A stretch of 64,000 nucleotides of DNA from Coriobacteriia bacterium. GTDB lineage: Bacteria > Actinomycetota > Coriobacteriia > Coriobacteriales > UBA8131. How positions within the stretch are numbered: position 1 is the first letter of the stretch; each line of letters begins with the position of its first letter. The DNA lies in contig WRHU01000005.1 of assembly GCA_009783085.1 (NCBI GenBank), forward strand, positions 87,177 through 151,176. Reading direction: 5' to 3'. The translations under genes were made by a program, and so were the position numbers. Shown piece by piece: positions 44,163 to 53,857 of the stretch. The notes under the pieces are model-generated. The model was not told where the DNA came from. It made no database searches and worked only from the letters and a program-made list of their open reading frames with translations.

Positions 44163-45125
44163 TTATGCTCCCAGCATGAGTGCAGAAATTGCTTCTGCAG
44201 GCAGGGTCGCAGGGAACATTGTTGCCGACATGAGCGCGGGGCTCGTAGCCGCCGGCAAGAATGCTGGACTCTCGGATATCGGCACAAACGCAGGGCCTAC
44301 CGTCGCCGGCAAAAACATAGGAACCATTCCCATAACAATGAGCAAGAGTACGGCGAGCGAACCAATTGAAATCGCAAGAAACGAGGACGATTTTACCGAA
44401 ACACCGTTGCGGTAGACCTGCAAAAGATAGAGCGCGCAGATGAACCAAAGAACGCTCACCAGCACTATGCGCGGAGCAACAAACCACGAAGTGTAACTCA
44501 GTCCCGCCGTCATAACAGCACCAACAAACATTCCCACGGTAAGAAATGGGAAGCCAACCAGAATTGACGAACGGGAAACTCGTTTAAGCGTAGAGAGCGG
44601 CGGAATACGGCGGCTCACACGTGTGACCTTGTGCTTTTTGAGGAGCGCATCTTGATAGACGAGTAATCCTGCCGAAATTGCTCCCAAAATAAGTGCCGCA
44701 AAAGCGATAAGCAGCACAACAATATGAAAGACCAAAAGAACTTGTGAGTCGGAGGCATAGTCCGCTGCCCACTCAGGGTTAATGCTCGTAAGAATACGCC
44801 CTACCGACATAAGAAGCGCAGCGATGATTGCCAAAAACGCTCCGTAAGCTTTTGATTTTGTTATAAGCTCGAAAATGATATAGAGCAGTACCGCCACCCA
44901 CGAAGCAAGCGTGACCACATTTGGCCCTGAAAGCAGGGTTCCGTGCGTAAGAACCGAGCTAAACCCAATCGAAGCCGTCTGGGCAATAAAGCCAAGGACT
45001 ATAAGGATAAGAGCGTAGTTGCCGATTTTTTGCTGACGGAGCAAAAACTGGTACGCATAGAGGCACGCTCCAACGCAGTACAGCACGAGGGCTGCCCAAA
45101 AGAAACTTGCGGCTGCAACAGACAC
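44163..45125 (-). CDS. CcsA/HemX-like cytochrome c assembly membrane protein
   Basis: 320 residues; GTG 45125 after TAAGGAGGAAAC. Eight hydrophobic segments (SFFWAALVLYCVGACLYAY, ALILIVLGFIAQTASIG, VVTLASWVAVLLYIIFELI and others), with the HemX/CcsA pattern but no clear WWD motif in the loops. The last 45 residues are an Ala/Pro/Thr/Met-rich repeat (PAFLPAATSPALMSATMFPA). By family knowledge such proteins handle or export heme, or support HemA. First gene of the heme operon; its stop touches the next start. Confidence 0.8.
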   Translation of the reverse strand: MSVAAASFFWAALVLYCVGACLYAYQFLLRQQKIGNYALILIVLGFIAQTASIGFSSVLTHGTLLSGPNVVTLASWVAVLLYIIFELITKSKAYGAFLAIIAALLMSVGRILTSINPEWAADYASDSQVLLVFHIVVLLIAFAALILGAISAGLLVYQDALLKKHKVTRVSRRIPPLSTLKRVSRSSILVGFPFLTVGMFVGAVMTAGLSYTSWFVAPRIVLVSVLWFICALYLLQVYRNGVSVKSSSFLAISIGSLAVLLLIVMGMVPMFLPATVGPAFVPISESPAFLPAATSPALMSATMFPATLPAEAISALMLGA

Positions 45126-45176
45126 GTTTCCTCCTTAGCTTGCTTGCCTACTAGGACATTTCTGAAATCGTAACCG

Positions 45177-45252
45177 TGGTGCCCCCAGAAGAATTTGAAT
45201 CTCCGTTTCCACTCTGAGAGAGTAGCGTCCTTGGCCGCTAGACGATGGGGGC
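45177..45252 (-). tRNA. tRNA-Glu (anticodon CTC)
   Basis: On minus: acceptor GCCCCCA/TGGGGGC, discriminator A, encoded CCA; D arm with TCTAGCGGCCAAGGACGC; anticodon stem CTACT/AGTGG, loop CTCTCAG giving CTC; T arm GGAGA/TCTTC with TTCAAAT. It lies 51 bp upstream of the heme operon start on the same strand. Confidence 0.95.
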
Positions 45253-45281
45253 ATTTTGGAACAAAAACATCGCCCGAGTGT

Positions 45282-45310
45282 ATCATAAAGCTGCACTTTT
45301 TCGGGGTAAA
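45282..45310 (-). promoter_or_regulatory. Promoter upstream of tRNA-Glu
   Basis: On minus: TTTACC, a 17-bp spacer and TATGAT, about 30 bp before the tRNA 5' end. No terminator is seen between the tRNA and the heme operon, so this promoter may serve both. Confidence 0.6.
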
Positions 45311-45411
45311 TAGCGTGCGAGATAGCAAAATACCCTATAACATAGGGGAGTGGACGGAAAAGGGCGTGTATGCTGTACAGACGTCCCTAAGTTTTCCTGT
45401 TGTTGTTGCTG

Positions 45412-46506
45412 TTAGGATCTGGGAGCAAAAAAGTGGTTGGCGTTTTGGAAAATCTGCTCGTAGAGGGCAAGAGCTTTTGTCGCATCTAGGGCAGGAGTTT
45501 CGCTCGGTGTTTCGGTGGCGGTAAAACACTCAGCAAGGCGGGCTGCGGTGTAAATGACGTGTTCGGGCCCACAGGTAACGCCGCGAACGGGGTGCGGCGC
45601 CATGAAGGGCGCATCTGTTTCGGTAACAATTTTACTCTGCGGAGTGCGACGGGCGGCATCGCGTGCTTCGTCACTTTTTTTGAAAGTGAGCGGGCCACCA
45701 AATGCCACCAAACAACCAAGTTCCAAAAAAGGCTCAAGCGTAGCGTAATCAAGATTAAAACAATGGAGCAAGGTACCCGCAGGTGGCATACCTATTTCTT
45801 TGAGAATAGCTAAGCCGTCGCTGTGTGCCTCGCGCAAATGAAGGGCAACGGGCAAGTTGAGCTCATGCGCTAACTCGAGCTGACGACGAAAAACCTTCTG
45901 CTGTGTTGTGCGGGGGCTGCGATCATAATGATAGTCAAGTCCAATCTCGCCAAGGCCGCAGGCGCGCGGGTCTTTGAGGGTGTCAAGAAGGGCTTGTTCT
46001 ATGGAGGCGTTGTATTGAGAAGCATTGTGCGGGTGACAGCCAGCGATGAGACGAACTTCGGGCAAGATGGGTAAGGTGGGCTGAATGTTTTTGTTTAGCG
46101 AGATGGGCTGAGTGTTTTCGCTCGGCATGACGGGCTGGTCGTTCTCGCTCGGTGCGGCAAGCTGGGCATTTTTCTCGCAGGCAAACTCCGCAAGCAGCAC
46201 GCCTGCTTTTGAGAGCCAGTCGTCAAGATTTTCGCAGGTATAGGTGGGCTTTTCGGTTGGATCAATGACCGTAATAATGAGGTTTACGTTGTGAGCAGCG
46301 CAGCGGGCAAGGGCAAGCTCGGGGTGCTTGAGCATATCAAGGTGGGCGTGGGTGTCGGCAAAGCGTGCGCCTTGAGGAAAGCTCGGAGGCGCAACAATGC
46401 GCTCTTTTACGTCCCTAAAGTGGGCATCATAAAAGACGGTAGGTTCGTTCTCGGTGGCAGCATTGTTTGCTGCCTCAGCAGTTGTTGTTAGTTTGCTCGT
46501 TCTCAT
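45412..46506 (-). CDS. tatD: TatD family deoxyribonuclease/hydrolase
   Basis: 364 residues, longer than the usual 255-260. Core: ARFADTHAHLDML (HxH metal site), LIAGCHPHNASQY, GLGEIGLDYHYDRSP, LPVALHLREAHSDGLAIL, LLHCFNLDYATLEPFL and TETDAPFMAPHPVRG. The extra length is an N-terminal extension of about 50 residues and an insert (QLAAPSENDQPVMPSENTQP) produced by imperfect CTCGCTCGG/TTTTCGCTCGG repeats. By family knowledge TatD proteins are Mg-dependent 3'-5' exonucleases in DNA repair. Confidence 0.93.
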   Translation of the reverse strand: MRTSKLTTTAEAANNAATENEPTVFYDAHFRDVKERIVAPPSFPQGARFADTHAHLDMLKHPELALARCAAHNVNLIITVIDPTEKPTYTCENLDDWLSKAGVLLAEFACEKNAQLAAPSENDQPVMPSENTQPISLNKNIQPTLPILPEVRLIAGCHPHNASQYNASIEQALLDTLKDPRACGLGEIGLDYHYDRSPRTTQQKVFRRQLELAHELNLPVALHLREAHSDGLAILKEIGMPPAGTLLHCFNLDYATLEPFLELGCLVAFGGPLTFKKSDEARDAARRTPQSKIVTETDAPFMAPHPVRGVTCGPEHVIYTAARLAECFTATETPSETPALDATKALALYEQIFQNANHFFAPRS

Positions 46507-46548
46507 AGTTTGCCTCTCGCTGCGTTGCTTGTTAGTTGCGCGTGCGGT

Positions 46549-46756
46549 TTCTGGACAACAACCGCTTCTATCCTACACTTCTCCCGCTAGGCACCGCATC
46601 AAGTGCGGTGCGACATACGTAGTACTAGCCTACCACTCTCCCTCTGGGTTCCGCATCAAGTGCGGTGCGACATACGTAGTACTAGCCTACCACTCTCCCT
46701 CTGGGTTCCGCATCAAGCGCGGGGCGACAGCCAAGATTGCGGGTCAAGCCCGCAAT
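46549..46756. repeat. Interspersed palindromic repeat cluster B with a 57-bp tandem duplication
   Basis: TTTCTGGACAACAACCGCTT leads into CCGCTAGGCACCGCATCAAG-TGCGGTGCGAC. The 57-bp unit starting CCGCATCAAGTGCGGTGCGA and ending CTCTGGGTT stands at 46594-46650 and 46651-46707 and restarts at 46708. The cluster ends in ATTGCGGGTCAAGCCCGCAAT (46736-46756). It fills the tatD upstream gap, and no gene is supported from 46507 to 46863. Confidence 0.9.
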
Positions 46757-46787
46757 GACGGAGCAGTTCAGCACACCGACGTAGCAC

Positions 46788-46847
46788 AAAAACGGGGGCG
46801 TCGGCAGCAAAACAAAGCTTGTTGCTTTTGCTACTCAACACCCCCGC
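46788..46847 (-). terminator. Terminator of the lipoprotein gene
   Basis: On minus: CGGGGGTGT, an inner AGCAAAAGCAA/TTGTTTTGCT stem and CGACGCCCCCG, followed by TTTTTGT. It is about 15 bp after the lipoprotein stop. Confidence 0.85.
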
Positions 46848-46863
46848 TTGCTGTTACCTCTTA

Positions 46864-47616
46864 TTATAGCTGGTTGCCGTCGAGGTCAAAAATGATTGTT
46901 TTTGCGTCTGGCTCCCACTGGTAATACCCGTCTGTGGCGCGTACGGAAAAGCCAATGTAGATGCTCGTAGGCTCTTGGTCCGCTATATAGACATATCCCT
47001 CATGCTCCACAGCACGAAATCGCTTGCCCTCCGGCATAACATAATCGCCGTCATTCAAATGTAGAGCATTGGCAATTTTTGTACCCATCTCAGGCGTTAC
47101 CCCCTGAACGCTGGAGGAAAACACTGCCTGCGCAAGAATGTAGGCGTTTGACATGCCACCCCATAACTCATGGTCATAGTTTATGTTAAAGTCAACAAGA
47201 ACCACTTCTTTGTTGCCGTCAAACTTGATTAAGCCATGTCCATCAATCGTCCACTCCCGATAGTCCGTTTTCCAAAGACCTCCTTCGTTAGGAGTGTAGT
47301 CTTTGAGGAGAAACTCGCTGCCCCTTTCATCAAAACCTTTAAGAACAGTGAGCTTGTTTTTGTCGCGCACAAGATCATTTTCTTTGTAGTAGACATACAC
47401 TGGCTTAAGTATGGTGTCCATGCTCTCGAGGATAGCATTAAGATCGTTCATAGGTGCAATTTGAATTTCTGGCGTGGGGTCGTCTTCGGGCAGAGCTGTG
47501 TCCTCTGCGGAGGTGGTGTCCTCTGGTGCCTCGCTCGGTGGCGCTGCGGTGTTACCGCACGCAACAAGCAGCATCATGAGGGATAGGGTAAGAAAAAGAG
47601 CAAGTAGTTTTTTCAT
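46864..47616 (-). CDS. Lipoprotein of unknown function
   Basis: 250 residues; ATG 47616 with GGAGGAACC upstream. N-terminal signal MKKLLALFLTLSLMMLLVAC with lipobox LVAC (Cys 20), then a Pro/Glu/Asp-rich linker (about 21-50). The remaining part has YREWTIDGHGLIKFDG, VLVDFNINYDHELWGGMSNA and a C-terminal YYQWEPDAKTIIFDLDG. I recognise no family. It is predicted to be anchored outside the cell membrane. It is monocistronic, with a clear terminator. Confidence 0.8.
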   Translation of the reverse strand: MKKLLALFLTLSLMMLLVACGNTAAPPSEAPEDTTSAEDTALPEDDPTPEIQIAPMNDLNAILESMDTILKPVYVYYKENDLVRDKNKLTVLKGFDERGSEFLLKDYTPNEGGLWKTDYREWTIDGHGLIKFDGNKEVVLVDFNINYDHELWGGMSNAYILAQAVFSSSVQGVTPEMGTKIANALHLNDGDYVMPEGKRFRAVEHEGYVYIADQEPTSIYIGFSVRATDGYYQWEPDAKTIIFDLDGNQL

Positions 47617-47778
47617 CGTAGGTTCCTCCTTTTTGATAGGGCTTTAGATAAAAGCCGCTTGACCAAAGACGTGTGCTCCCCGTATCAGGTTACCCCAACC
47701 CACACGTATACTGCAGAAAAGTATAACGCTTTTTTATTTCAGTCGTGGGTATTTTTGCAAAAATACACTTTTGCTCTG

Positions 47779-47844
47779 GCAGGCAGGGGTGGTTCTGTGG
47801 CCCCTTTGTGAAACAAGTGGGGGCGCAGGGCCACCCCTGCCTGC
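47779..47844. repeat. 66-bp dispersed element, copy 2
   Basis: Same ends as copy 1 at 10071: GGCAGGCAGGGGTGGTTCTG at one side, CCACCCCTGCCTGC at the other, with a CCCCTTTG...CAAGTGGGG centre. The middle differs at several sites but pairing is kept. Confidence 0.85.
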
Positions 47845-47860
47845 TTATGACCTACACGTT

Positions 47861-47955
47861 TTATGGACAACAACCGCTCCTATCCTACGGCTCCCCCGCT
47901 AGGCCCCGCGTCAAGCGCGGGGCGACAGCCATAAGATTGCGGGTCAGGCTGCAAT
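47861..47955. repeat. Interspersed palindromic repeat cluster C
   Basis: TATGGACAACAACCGCTCCT, CCGCTAGGCCCCGCGTCAAG-CGCGGGGCGAC and ATTGCGGGTCAGGCTGCAAT in the same order as cluster B; the last palindrome is decayed. Confidence 0.85.
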
Positions 47956-48064
47956 GACGAAGGTAGAGATGGCGCAGCCGCATGGGCGCTACCAGCAAGG
48001 TAGCGATTGGTGCGGCGGTCGCAGCAGCGAAGCGGCTGGCGTGGCCGTTTGGTAGGAGCAACAA

Positions 48065-48697
48065 CTAGAGCAAGGCGGGGAGTTCGGTGATGGTGTTGGC
48101 AGTAATTTCTGCTCCTGCATCGAGAAGGCGATTGAGGGCAAACATTCCCCATGGAGCAGCTATGGCAAGCATTCCTGCGGCGCGTGCAGCCTCCATATCA
48201 TAGGGGCTATCGCCAACGTAAGCGCAGTGTTTTGCTTTGAGTTTTAGGGCTTTTGCTGCGGCGAGCAAGGGCTCTGGGTTGGGCTTATGGAGCGTGGTTT
48301 TATCTGCGCCTTGTACAAACTCAAAGAGCTTAGTGTAGTCAAAAAGGTCGAGATCGCGCAGGGCAGAAGTGGTGTGTTTTGAGGTAACCACCGCAAGACG
48401 ATAGCCCTGCTCTTTGAGTGTGGTGAGCGTTTGAACGGTGCCGGGGAATTCCTTAATGAGCTTGCCGCATGATGCCCAGTTATGCTCACGGTAGGTTTCG
48501 AGGAGTTCGCTGGCGTGCTCGGCGCTGAGCTTTTTCATTTGGTATTCAAGGGGAATACCAATCATTTCTTTTAGCTCGTTGTCTGGTGGTGCAGCGCCGA
48601 GCACGGTTTTTGTAGCATGGCGAAACGAGGCAAGGATGTGCTCCTCGGTGTCGAGGAGCGTTCCATCCAAGTCAAAAATAACTGCTTTAATTTTCAT
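48065..48697 (-). CDS. HAD-superfamily phosphatase (phosphoglycolate/pyrophosphatase type)
   Basis: 210 residues from ATG 48697, overlapping the gyrA end by 11 bp (the track start at 48859 lies within gyrA). HAD motifs: [14 protein letters not shown] (motif I), LAVVTSKHT (motif II), [14 protein letters not shown] (motif III Lys) and [17 protein letters not shown] (motif IV). Cap type C1, as in PpaX/Gph. The substrate is not determinable. Coupled to gyrA as last gene of the gyr operon. Confidence 0.9.
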   Translation of the reverse strand: MKIKAVIFDLDGTLLDTEEHILASFRHATKTVLGAAPPDNELKEMIGIPLEYQMKKLSAEHASELLETYREHNWASCGKLIKEFPGTVQTLTTLKEQGYRLAVVTSKHTTSALRDLDLFDYTKLFEFVQGADKTTLHKPNPEPLLAAAKALKLKAKHCAYVGDSPYDMEAARAAGMLAIAAPWGMFALNRLLDAGAEITANTITELPALL

Positions 48698-51344
48698 CGT
48701 TCTCGGTTGCGCCGGGTGCGGCGTCTTCGGCAGCGTCATCTTCCGTGTCGGCAGCGCTATCGCCCTCGCCATCGCCCTCATTCTCAAGCGCCTCTTCGCT
48801 AAATAAAGATTCCTGGGTGGCGGTTTCCTCATCAGAAGCATCGCTGTCGCTGCCATCATCTAACACGTCTTCGGCGCTGCCTTTTGCGCCTTTTTTGCCC
48901 GACGAAGCCACGCGCGCAACCGCCGTTACACGGTCGGTGTCAGAAACATTCATCACCTTAACGCCTTGTGTTGAGCGGCCTTGCTGCGAAACATCGGTGG
49001 ATTTGAGGCGGATGACTACGCCCTCCTCGCTTACTAATATAAGCTCTTGTCCTTCGGTGACAACTTTCATGCCAACGAGCGGACCTTTTTTGTCAGTCAT
49101 TTGAATGGTAAAGACGCCTTGCCCGCCGCGATGGTGCGTGGGATAGTCCGAGATGTGGGTGCGCTTGCCAAAGCCGCGCTCGGTTACCACAAACAGTTCG
49201 CTCTCCTCGGGGGCGATTTCCATACCAATTACCTGAGCGTCTGCTGGCGCATTCATGCCTTTGACGCCCATGGTGTCGCGGCCCATGGGGCGTGCTTCGC
49301 TCTCATCCCAAACAATCGCCTTGCCCGCGCTGGACACCATAACCACGTGTTCGCCGGGCTTGACCCGACGCACAGCAATAAGCGCATCGCTGTCGCGCAG
49401 GTTAATGGCGATAAGTCCTTCGCGGCGTGAGCGGTCATACGCACTCATTGCCGTTTTCTTGACCATGCCCTCGCGGGTGGCAAAGAGGAGGTATTCGTCG
49501 CTCGGGAACTCTTTGGTTGAGATAACTGCTGCGATTGCCTCGTCGCCTTCAAAGGGCAGCAAGTTGACGATTGCGGTGCCGCGCGCATGGCGAGAGCCCA
49601 TGGGGAGCTCGTGAACTTTGAGGCGGTAGCATTTGCCGCGCGTTGAGAAAAAGAGCATATAGTCATGCGTTGAGGCGATAAAGAGATGCTCCACAAAATC
49701 GTTTTCTTTGAGGTTAACACCTTGCAGGCCCTTGCCGCCGCGCTTTTGCTGGCGATAAGTTGCCACCGGCAAACGCTTGACGTAGCCGGTGCGCGTGATG
49801 GTTACTACCATATCTTCTTCGGCGATAAGATCCTCGACTTCAAGATCTCTGGCTTCGTCGGCAAGCTCGGTGCGGCGTGGATTGGCGTAGCGCTCCTTAA
49901 TCTCCGTAAGCTCCTCTTTGATAATTTGGCGCTGGAGGGCGTTGCTTGCCAATACCTCTTTATAGTATTTGATGCGCTCGTGCAGCTCGGCGAGTTCAGT
50001 TTCGAGTTTTTCTCGCTCAAGACCGGTGAGGCGGCGCAGACGCATTTCAAGGATTGCATCAGTTTGCGCTTGGCTGAGTTTGAAGCGCTTCATAAGGCTT
50101 GCACGTGCCTCGGCATCATCTTTTGAAGCACGAATTATTTTGATAACCTCATCAATGTTGTCGAGTGCAACAACCAGGCCTTCGAGAATGTGAGCGCGGT
50201 CGGTTGCTTTGTTGAGATCAAAAGTGGTGCGGCGAACAATGACTTCTTCTTGATGCTCAATGTAGTATTGCAGCGTCTTTTTGAGGCCGAGCGTGCGCGG
50301 CACGCCGTCAACGAGCGAAAGCATAATGATGCCAAATCCCGTTTGCATTTGCGTGTGCTTGTACAGTTTGTTGAGTACCACCTGCGGGATAGCGCCCTGC
50401 TTGAGCTCGACAACAAAACGGGTGCCTTTGCGGTCGGATTCATCGCGGGCTTCGCTAATCTCGGGGATTTTTTTATCGTTGACCAGCTCGGCGATTTTCT
50501 CATGGAGTTTTGCCTTGTTGACCATATAGGGAAACTCATAGACCACAATGCGGTCGCGCCCAGTTGAGGTTTTTTCGAGGCGTGCCTTGGCGCGAATGGT
50601 AAGCGAGCCGCGCCCCGTTTCATAGGCATCACGAATGCCTTGCTTGCCCATAATCATTGCGCCCGTGGGAAAGTCTGGGCCGGGCAGAACCTTCATGAGC
50701 TCGTCAAGTTCTACGTCCTCGTTTTCAAGACACAAGCAGGTTGCGTCAATGACTTCGCCAAGATTGTGCGGCGGAATGTTGGTTGCCATGCCAACGGCGA
50801 TACCCGTGGTGCCGTTGACGAGCAGATTGGGAAACCGCGCCGGTAGCACGGTGGGCTCTTGAAGCGACTCGTCATAGTTGGGCTGGAAATCAACCGTTTC
50901 TTTGTCGAGGTCGCGTAAAAGTTCCATTGCTGATTTTTGCAGACGGGACTCGGTGTAGCGCATAGCTGCTGCAGAGTCGCCGTCGGGCGAACCAAAGTTG
51001 CCGTGTCCGTCGATGAGCGGCACGCGCATAGAAAAGTGTTGCGCCAGGCGCACCATGGTGTCATAAACCGCAGAGTCGCCATGCGGGTGGTACTTACCAA
51101 TAACTTCGCCGACCGTCCAGGCGGATTTTTTGTGCGGCCGCGCCGGAGTGAGTCCGCTTTCGTGCATAGCGTATAAAATACGGCGGTGTACGGGCTTAAG
51201 TCCGTCGCGTACATCAGGTAGCGCACGAGCAACAATAACGCTCATGGCATATTCAAGGAAGCTTTGGCGCATCTCGGTTGCCATCTCGGCAGGCTTGATG
51301 GTGCTCCCGCTTAAATCGAGTTCTTGTGTTTTATCTTCTGCCAC
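48687..51344 (-). CDS. gyrA: DNA gyrase subunit A
   Basis: 885 residues from the GTG at 51344 (AAGGAGTTTTCA before it), nine codons inside the track ORF. Seen: [44 protein letters not shown] with catalytic Tyr region following, and the GyrA box QKRGGKG in the C-terminal pinwheel. In the quinolone-resistance region the Ser and Asp positions (GDSAVYD) are wild type. The last 75 residues are very acidic ([14 protein letters not shown]...). 32 bp after gyrB. Confidence 0.97.
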   Translation of the reverse strand: MAEDKTQELDLSGSTIKPAEMATEMRQSFLEYAMSVIVARALPDVRDGLKPVHRRILYAMHESGLTPARPHKKSAWTVGEVIGKYHPHGDSAVYDTMVRLAQHFSMRVPLIDGHGNFGSPDGDSAAAMRYTESRLQKSAMELLRDLDKETVDFQPNYDESLQEPTVLPARFPNLLVNGTTGIAVGMATNIPPHNLGEVIDATCLCLENEDVELDELMKVLPGPDFPTGAMIMGKQGIRDAYETGRGSLTIRAKARLEKTSTGRDRIVVYEFPYMVNKAKLHEKIAELVNDKKIPEISEARDESDRKGTRFVVELKQGAIPQVVLNKLYKHTQMQTGFGIIMLSLVDGVPRTLGLKKTLQYYIEHQEEVIVRRTTFDLNKATDRAHILEGLVVALDNIDEVIKIIRASKDDAEARASLMKRFKLSQAQTDAILEMRLRRLTGLEREKLETELAELHERIKYYKEVLASNALQRQIIKEELTEIKERYANPRRTELADEARDLEVEDLIAEEDMVVTITRTGYVKRLPVATYRQQKRGGKGLQGVNLKENDFVEHLFIASTHDYMLFFSTRGKCYRLKVHELPMGSRHARGTAIVNLLPFEGDEAIAAVISTKEFPSDEYLLFATREGMVKKTAMSAYDRSRREGLIAINLRDSDALIAVRRVKPGEHVVMVSSAGKAIVWDESEARPMGRDTMGVKGMNAPADAQVIGMEIAPEESELFVVTERGFGKRTHISDYPTHHRGGQGVFTIQMTDKKGPLVGMKVVTEGQELILVSEEGVVIRLKSTDVSQQGRSTQGVKVMNVSDTDRVTAVARVASSGKKGAKGSAEDVLDDGSDSDASDEETATQESLFSEEALENEGDGEGDSAADTEDDAAEDAAPGATENDEN

Positions 51345-51376
51345 TGAAAACTCCTTATATATCGGTGTCAACTAGA

Positions 51377-53503
51377 CTAAATGTCGAGGAAACGAACGTC
51401 TTTGGCGTGCCGCTGGATAAACTCTTTGCGCGGCTCGACCTTATCACCCATCAAGTCGCTCACTACTTTTTCTGATACGAGCGCATCGTCGATGGTTACT
51501 TGGAGCAGGGTGCGTGCGGTTGGCTCCATGGTGGTCTCCCACAGTTGCTCGGCGTCCATCTCGCCCAAGCCTTTGTAGCGCTGAATGGTGTATTTGGTTT
51601 CTGGTGCGAGCTTGGCGATTTCTTTTGAGAGCGCTTTGTCCGTGTAAATGTATTGGTGCTTGCGCCCAACGCTGAGGCGGTACAGCGGCGGCTGCGCAAT
51701 ATAAATGTAACCGTGTTCAATCATTTGCGGCATAAAGCGGAAAAAGAAGGTGAGCAAGAGCGTGCGAATGTGTGCGCCGTCAACGTCGGCATCGGTCATG
51801 ATGATGGCTTTGTGATAGCGAGCTTTCTCGATGTCAAAGTCATCGCCAATGCCCGTGCCGAGCGCAGTGATAAGTGTGTTGATGGCCTCTGATGAAAGCG
51901 AGCGATGCAAATTGGCGCGCTCGATATTGAGGATTTTGCCACGCAGCGGCAAAATTGCTTGGAAAGAGCGCTCGCGCGCCTGCTTTGCCGAACCGCCCGC
52001 CGAGTCGCCCTCTACGATGTAGAGCTCGGTAAGCTCGGGATCTTTGAGCGTGCAGTCGGCAAGTTTGCCGGGCAGCGAAGCCTTTTTGGCATCACGCTGA
52101 GATTTCTTGTAATTGCTTACTGCCTCACGCACGCGTTTTTCTTCGAGTGCTTTTTTGAGGATTTCGCGGGCAGGATTGGGGTGCTCCTCTAAAAACTCCG
52201 CAAGTCCTTTGGTTACCGCACCACGTGCCAGCTGTCGGATTTCGGTATTGCCGAGTTTAGTTTTGGTTTGACCCTCAAACTGCGGCTCTCGCAGTTTGAC
52301 GGAGATAACGCAGGCAAGCCCTGCTCGGCAGTCCTCACCCGTCATGTTGTCCTCTTTTTCTTTGAGGAGATTATGCGAGCGGGCATACTCATTAAGAATT
52401 GCCGTTACGCCAGCGCGGTAGCCCTCAACGTGCGTGCCGCCCTCGGTGGTGTGAATGTTGTTGGCAAAGGCCAGCGTGGTTTCATAATGCGTTGAGTTCC
52501 ACTGGAGCGCAAACTCAATCTCGCCCACATCTTCTTGCTCCACCGAAAAATAGATGGGTTTTGACAGGCCCGGAAGTACGTCTTTTTCTTGATTGACATA
52601 TTTAACAAAGTCAACGATACCACCGGCATATTGGTACTCCTCGTAAAAAGGACCGGTTCCTTCGTCATTTTTTATGCGCTCATCGGTGTAGGTAATTTTG
52701 ATGTTTTTGTTAAGGAACGCCATTTCGCGCAGGCGTGAGGTAAGAATGTCGTTGTCAAAAATGAGGGTTTCAAAAATTTCCTCGTCGGGCATAAAGGTAA
52801 CCACCGTACCCGTTTTTTTGGTTGTTCCTGTTTTCTCAATTTTTTTGACGGTTTTGCCACGCTCAAACGACATTTCCCAGATGCCGCCGTCACGCATAAC
52901 TTTTACGTCAAGACGGGTAGAGAGCGCATTTACCACGCTAACGCCTACGCCGTGCAAGCCACCGGAAACCTTATAGCCTTCGCCGCCAAATTTGCCGCCC
53001 GCATGGAGAATGGTGAGCACCACCTCAAGTGTGGGGATTTTCATTTTGGGGTGCTTGCCTACCGGAATGCCGCGTCCGTTGTCGGTGACGGTGACGGAAT
53101 TGTCCTCGTGAACTACCACGTCAACACGGTTGGCAAAACCAGCCATTGCCTCGTCGATGCCGTTGTCAACAACCTCATATACTAAGTGGTGCAGGCCGCG
53201 CGGACCCGTTGAACCGATGTACATGCCCGGACGCTTGCGCACCGCTTCAAGGCCTTCAAGTACCTGAATGTCTTTTTCGCCGTAGTCGCTGGGTTGTTTA
53301 TTGTTAGTTTTGGGGGTGCTTTTTTTAGGTGCCTTGTCTGGCACCGTTTCTGATGCTGTGCTTTGCGTGGCCTGCGCCTTTTCTGGCGCTGTTTTTGCCG
53401 TTGCTTTTGCCACTGCGTCCGCCGTTGCGTCCGCTGCTGCGTCCGTTGCTGCATCCGCCGTGCTTTTTGTTGTTTCTTTTTCGTCTTGCGCTTTGCTCGC
53501 CAA
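51377..53503 (-). CDS. gyrB: DNA gyrase subunit B with low-complexity N-terminal extension
   Basis: 708 residues from TTG 53503 (AAAGGACAAGACG before it). About 70 N-terminal residues are Ala/Thr/Asp/Lys-rich (KAQDEKETTKSTADAATDAA) before the standard start YGEKDIQVLEGLEAVRKRPGMYIGS. Then the GHKL ATPase (VVDNGIDEAMAG, DNGRGIP, GGLHGVGVSVVNALS), the TOPRIM part (YIVEGDSAGGSAKQARERSF, DADVDGAHIRTLLLTFF) and the GyrA contact (YKGLGEMDAEQLWETTM). The extension is not part of the family core, and it resembles the start of the 236-residue protein at 24494. Confidence 0.96.
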   Translation of the reverse strand: MASKAQDEKETTKSTADAATDAAADATADAVAKATAKTAPEKAQATQSTASETVPDKAPKKSTPKTNNKQPSDYGEKDIQVLEGLEAVRKRPGMYIGSTGPRGLHHLVYEVVDNGIDEAMAGFANRVDVVVHEDNSVTVTDNGRGIPVGKHPKMKIPTLEVVLTILHAGGKFGGEGYKVSGGLHGVGVSVVNALSTRLDVKVMRDGGIWEMSFERGKTVKKIEKTGTTKKTGTVVTFMPDEEIFETLIFDNDILTSRLREMAFLNKNIKITYTDERIKNDEGTGPFYEEYQYAGGIVDFVKYVNQEKDVLPGLSKPIYFSVEQEDVGEIEFALQWNSTHYETTLAFANNIHTTEGGTHVEGYRAGVTAILNEYARSHNLLKEKEDNMTGEDCRAGLACVISVKLREPQFEGQTKTKLGNTEIRQLARGAVTKGLAEFLEEHPNPAREILKKALEEKRVREAVSNYKKSQRDAKKASLPGKLADCTLKDPELTELYIVEGDSAGGSAKQARERSFQAILPLRGKILNIERANLHRSLSSEAINTLITALGTGIGDDFDIEKARYHKAIIMTDADVDGAHIRTLLLTFFFRFMPQMIEHGYIYIAQPPLYRLSVGRKHQYIYTDKALSKEIAKLAPETKYTIQRYKGLGEMDAEQLWETTMEPTARTLLQVTIDDALVSEKVVSDLMGDKVEPRKEFIQRHAKDVRFLDI

Positions 53504-53857
53504 CGTCTTGTCCTTTCTCTATTTTTTGCTCCGTTTATTCTGCTTTTTTGATGCTCTTTTTGGGCGCACTCCGAGCCGTACCTTGCGCACACGACCACAC
53601 GCACCGTGCTTTGTAGGCGCTCGGCTGCTTCACTTTATGAATACGCTGGAACAAAATTATATCATAACCTTGGTAACAGTAAGGTAAATATTTGGTATTT
53701 CTAGCGTTTGTAGCGGGTTTTAAGGGCTTGTTTGCGGTCTTTTTTGGCTTTTCTATCGTTTTTTAGGGTCTGTTTCTAAATTGTGGCTTTTAGTGCGACA
53801 TTTTTGCGCTTGTTTTTGGTGGACAAACGCCCGGTTTTTGAGGCTTCTTTGGCGCTT
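53504..53857. other. Interval between dciA-like gene and gyrB
   Basis: 354 bp without a supported gene. On minus a TATAAT stands at 53661-53656, about 150 bp before gyrB, with a weak TTACTG -35; this is the probable gyrBA promoter. The part next to the dciA stop shows no clear terminator. Confidence 0.5.

Larger units (their letters stand above)
47617..48064. other. Gene-free interval with two repeat families
   Basis: 448 bp. Left: promoter candidate of the lipoprotein gene (TTATACT on minus near 47724). Middle and right: a 66-bp element (47779-47844) and palindromic cluster C (47861-47955). No gene supported. Confidence 0.7.

Noticed and set aside
46549-46756. CRISPR array
   Set aside because: The 57-bp units are directly adjacent without unique spacers, so it is a tandem duplication.
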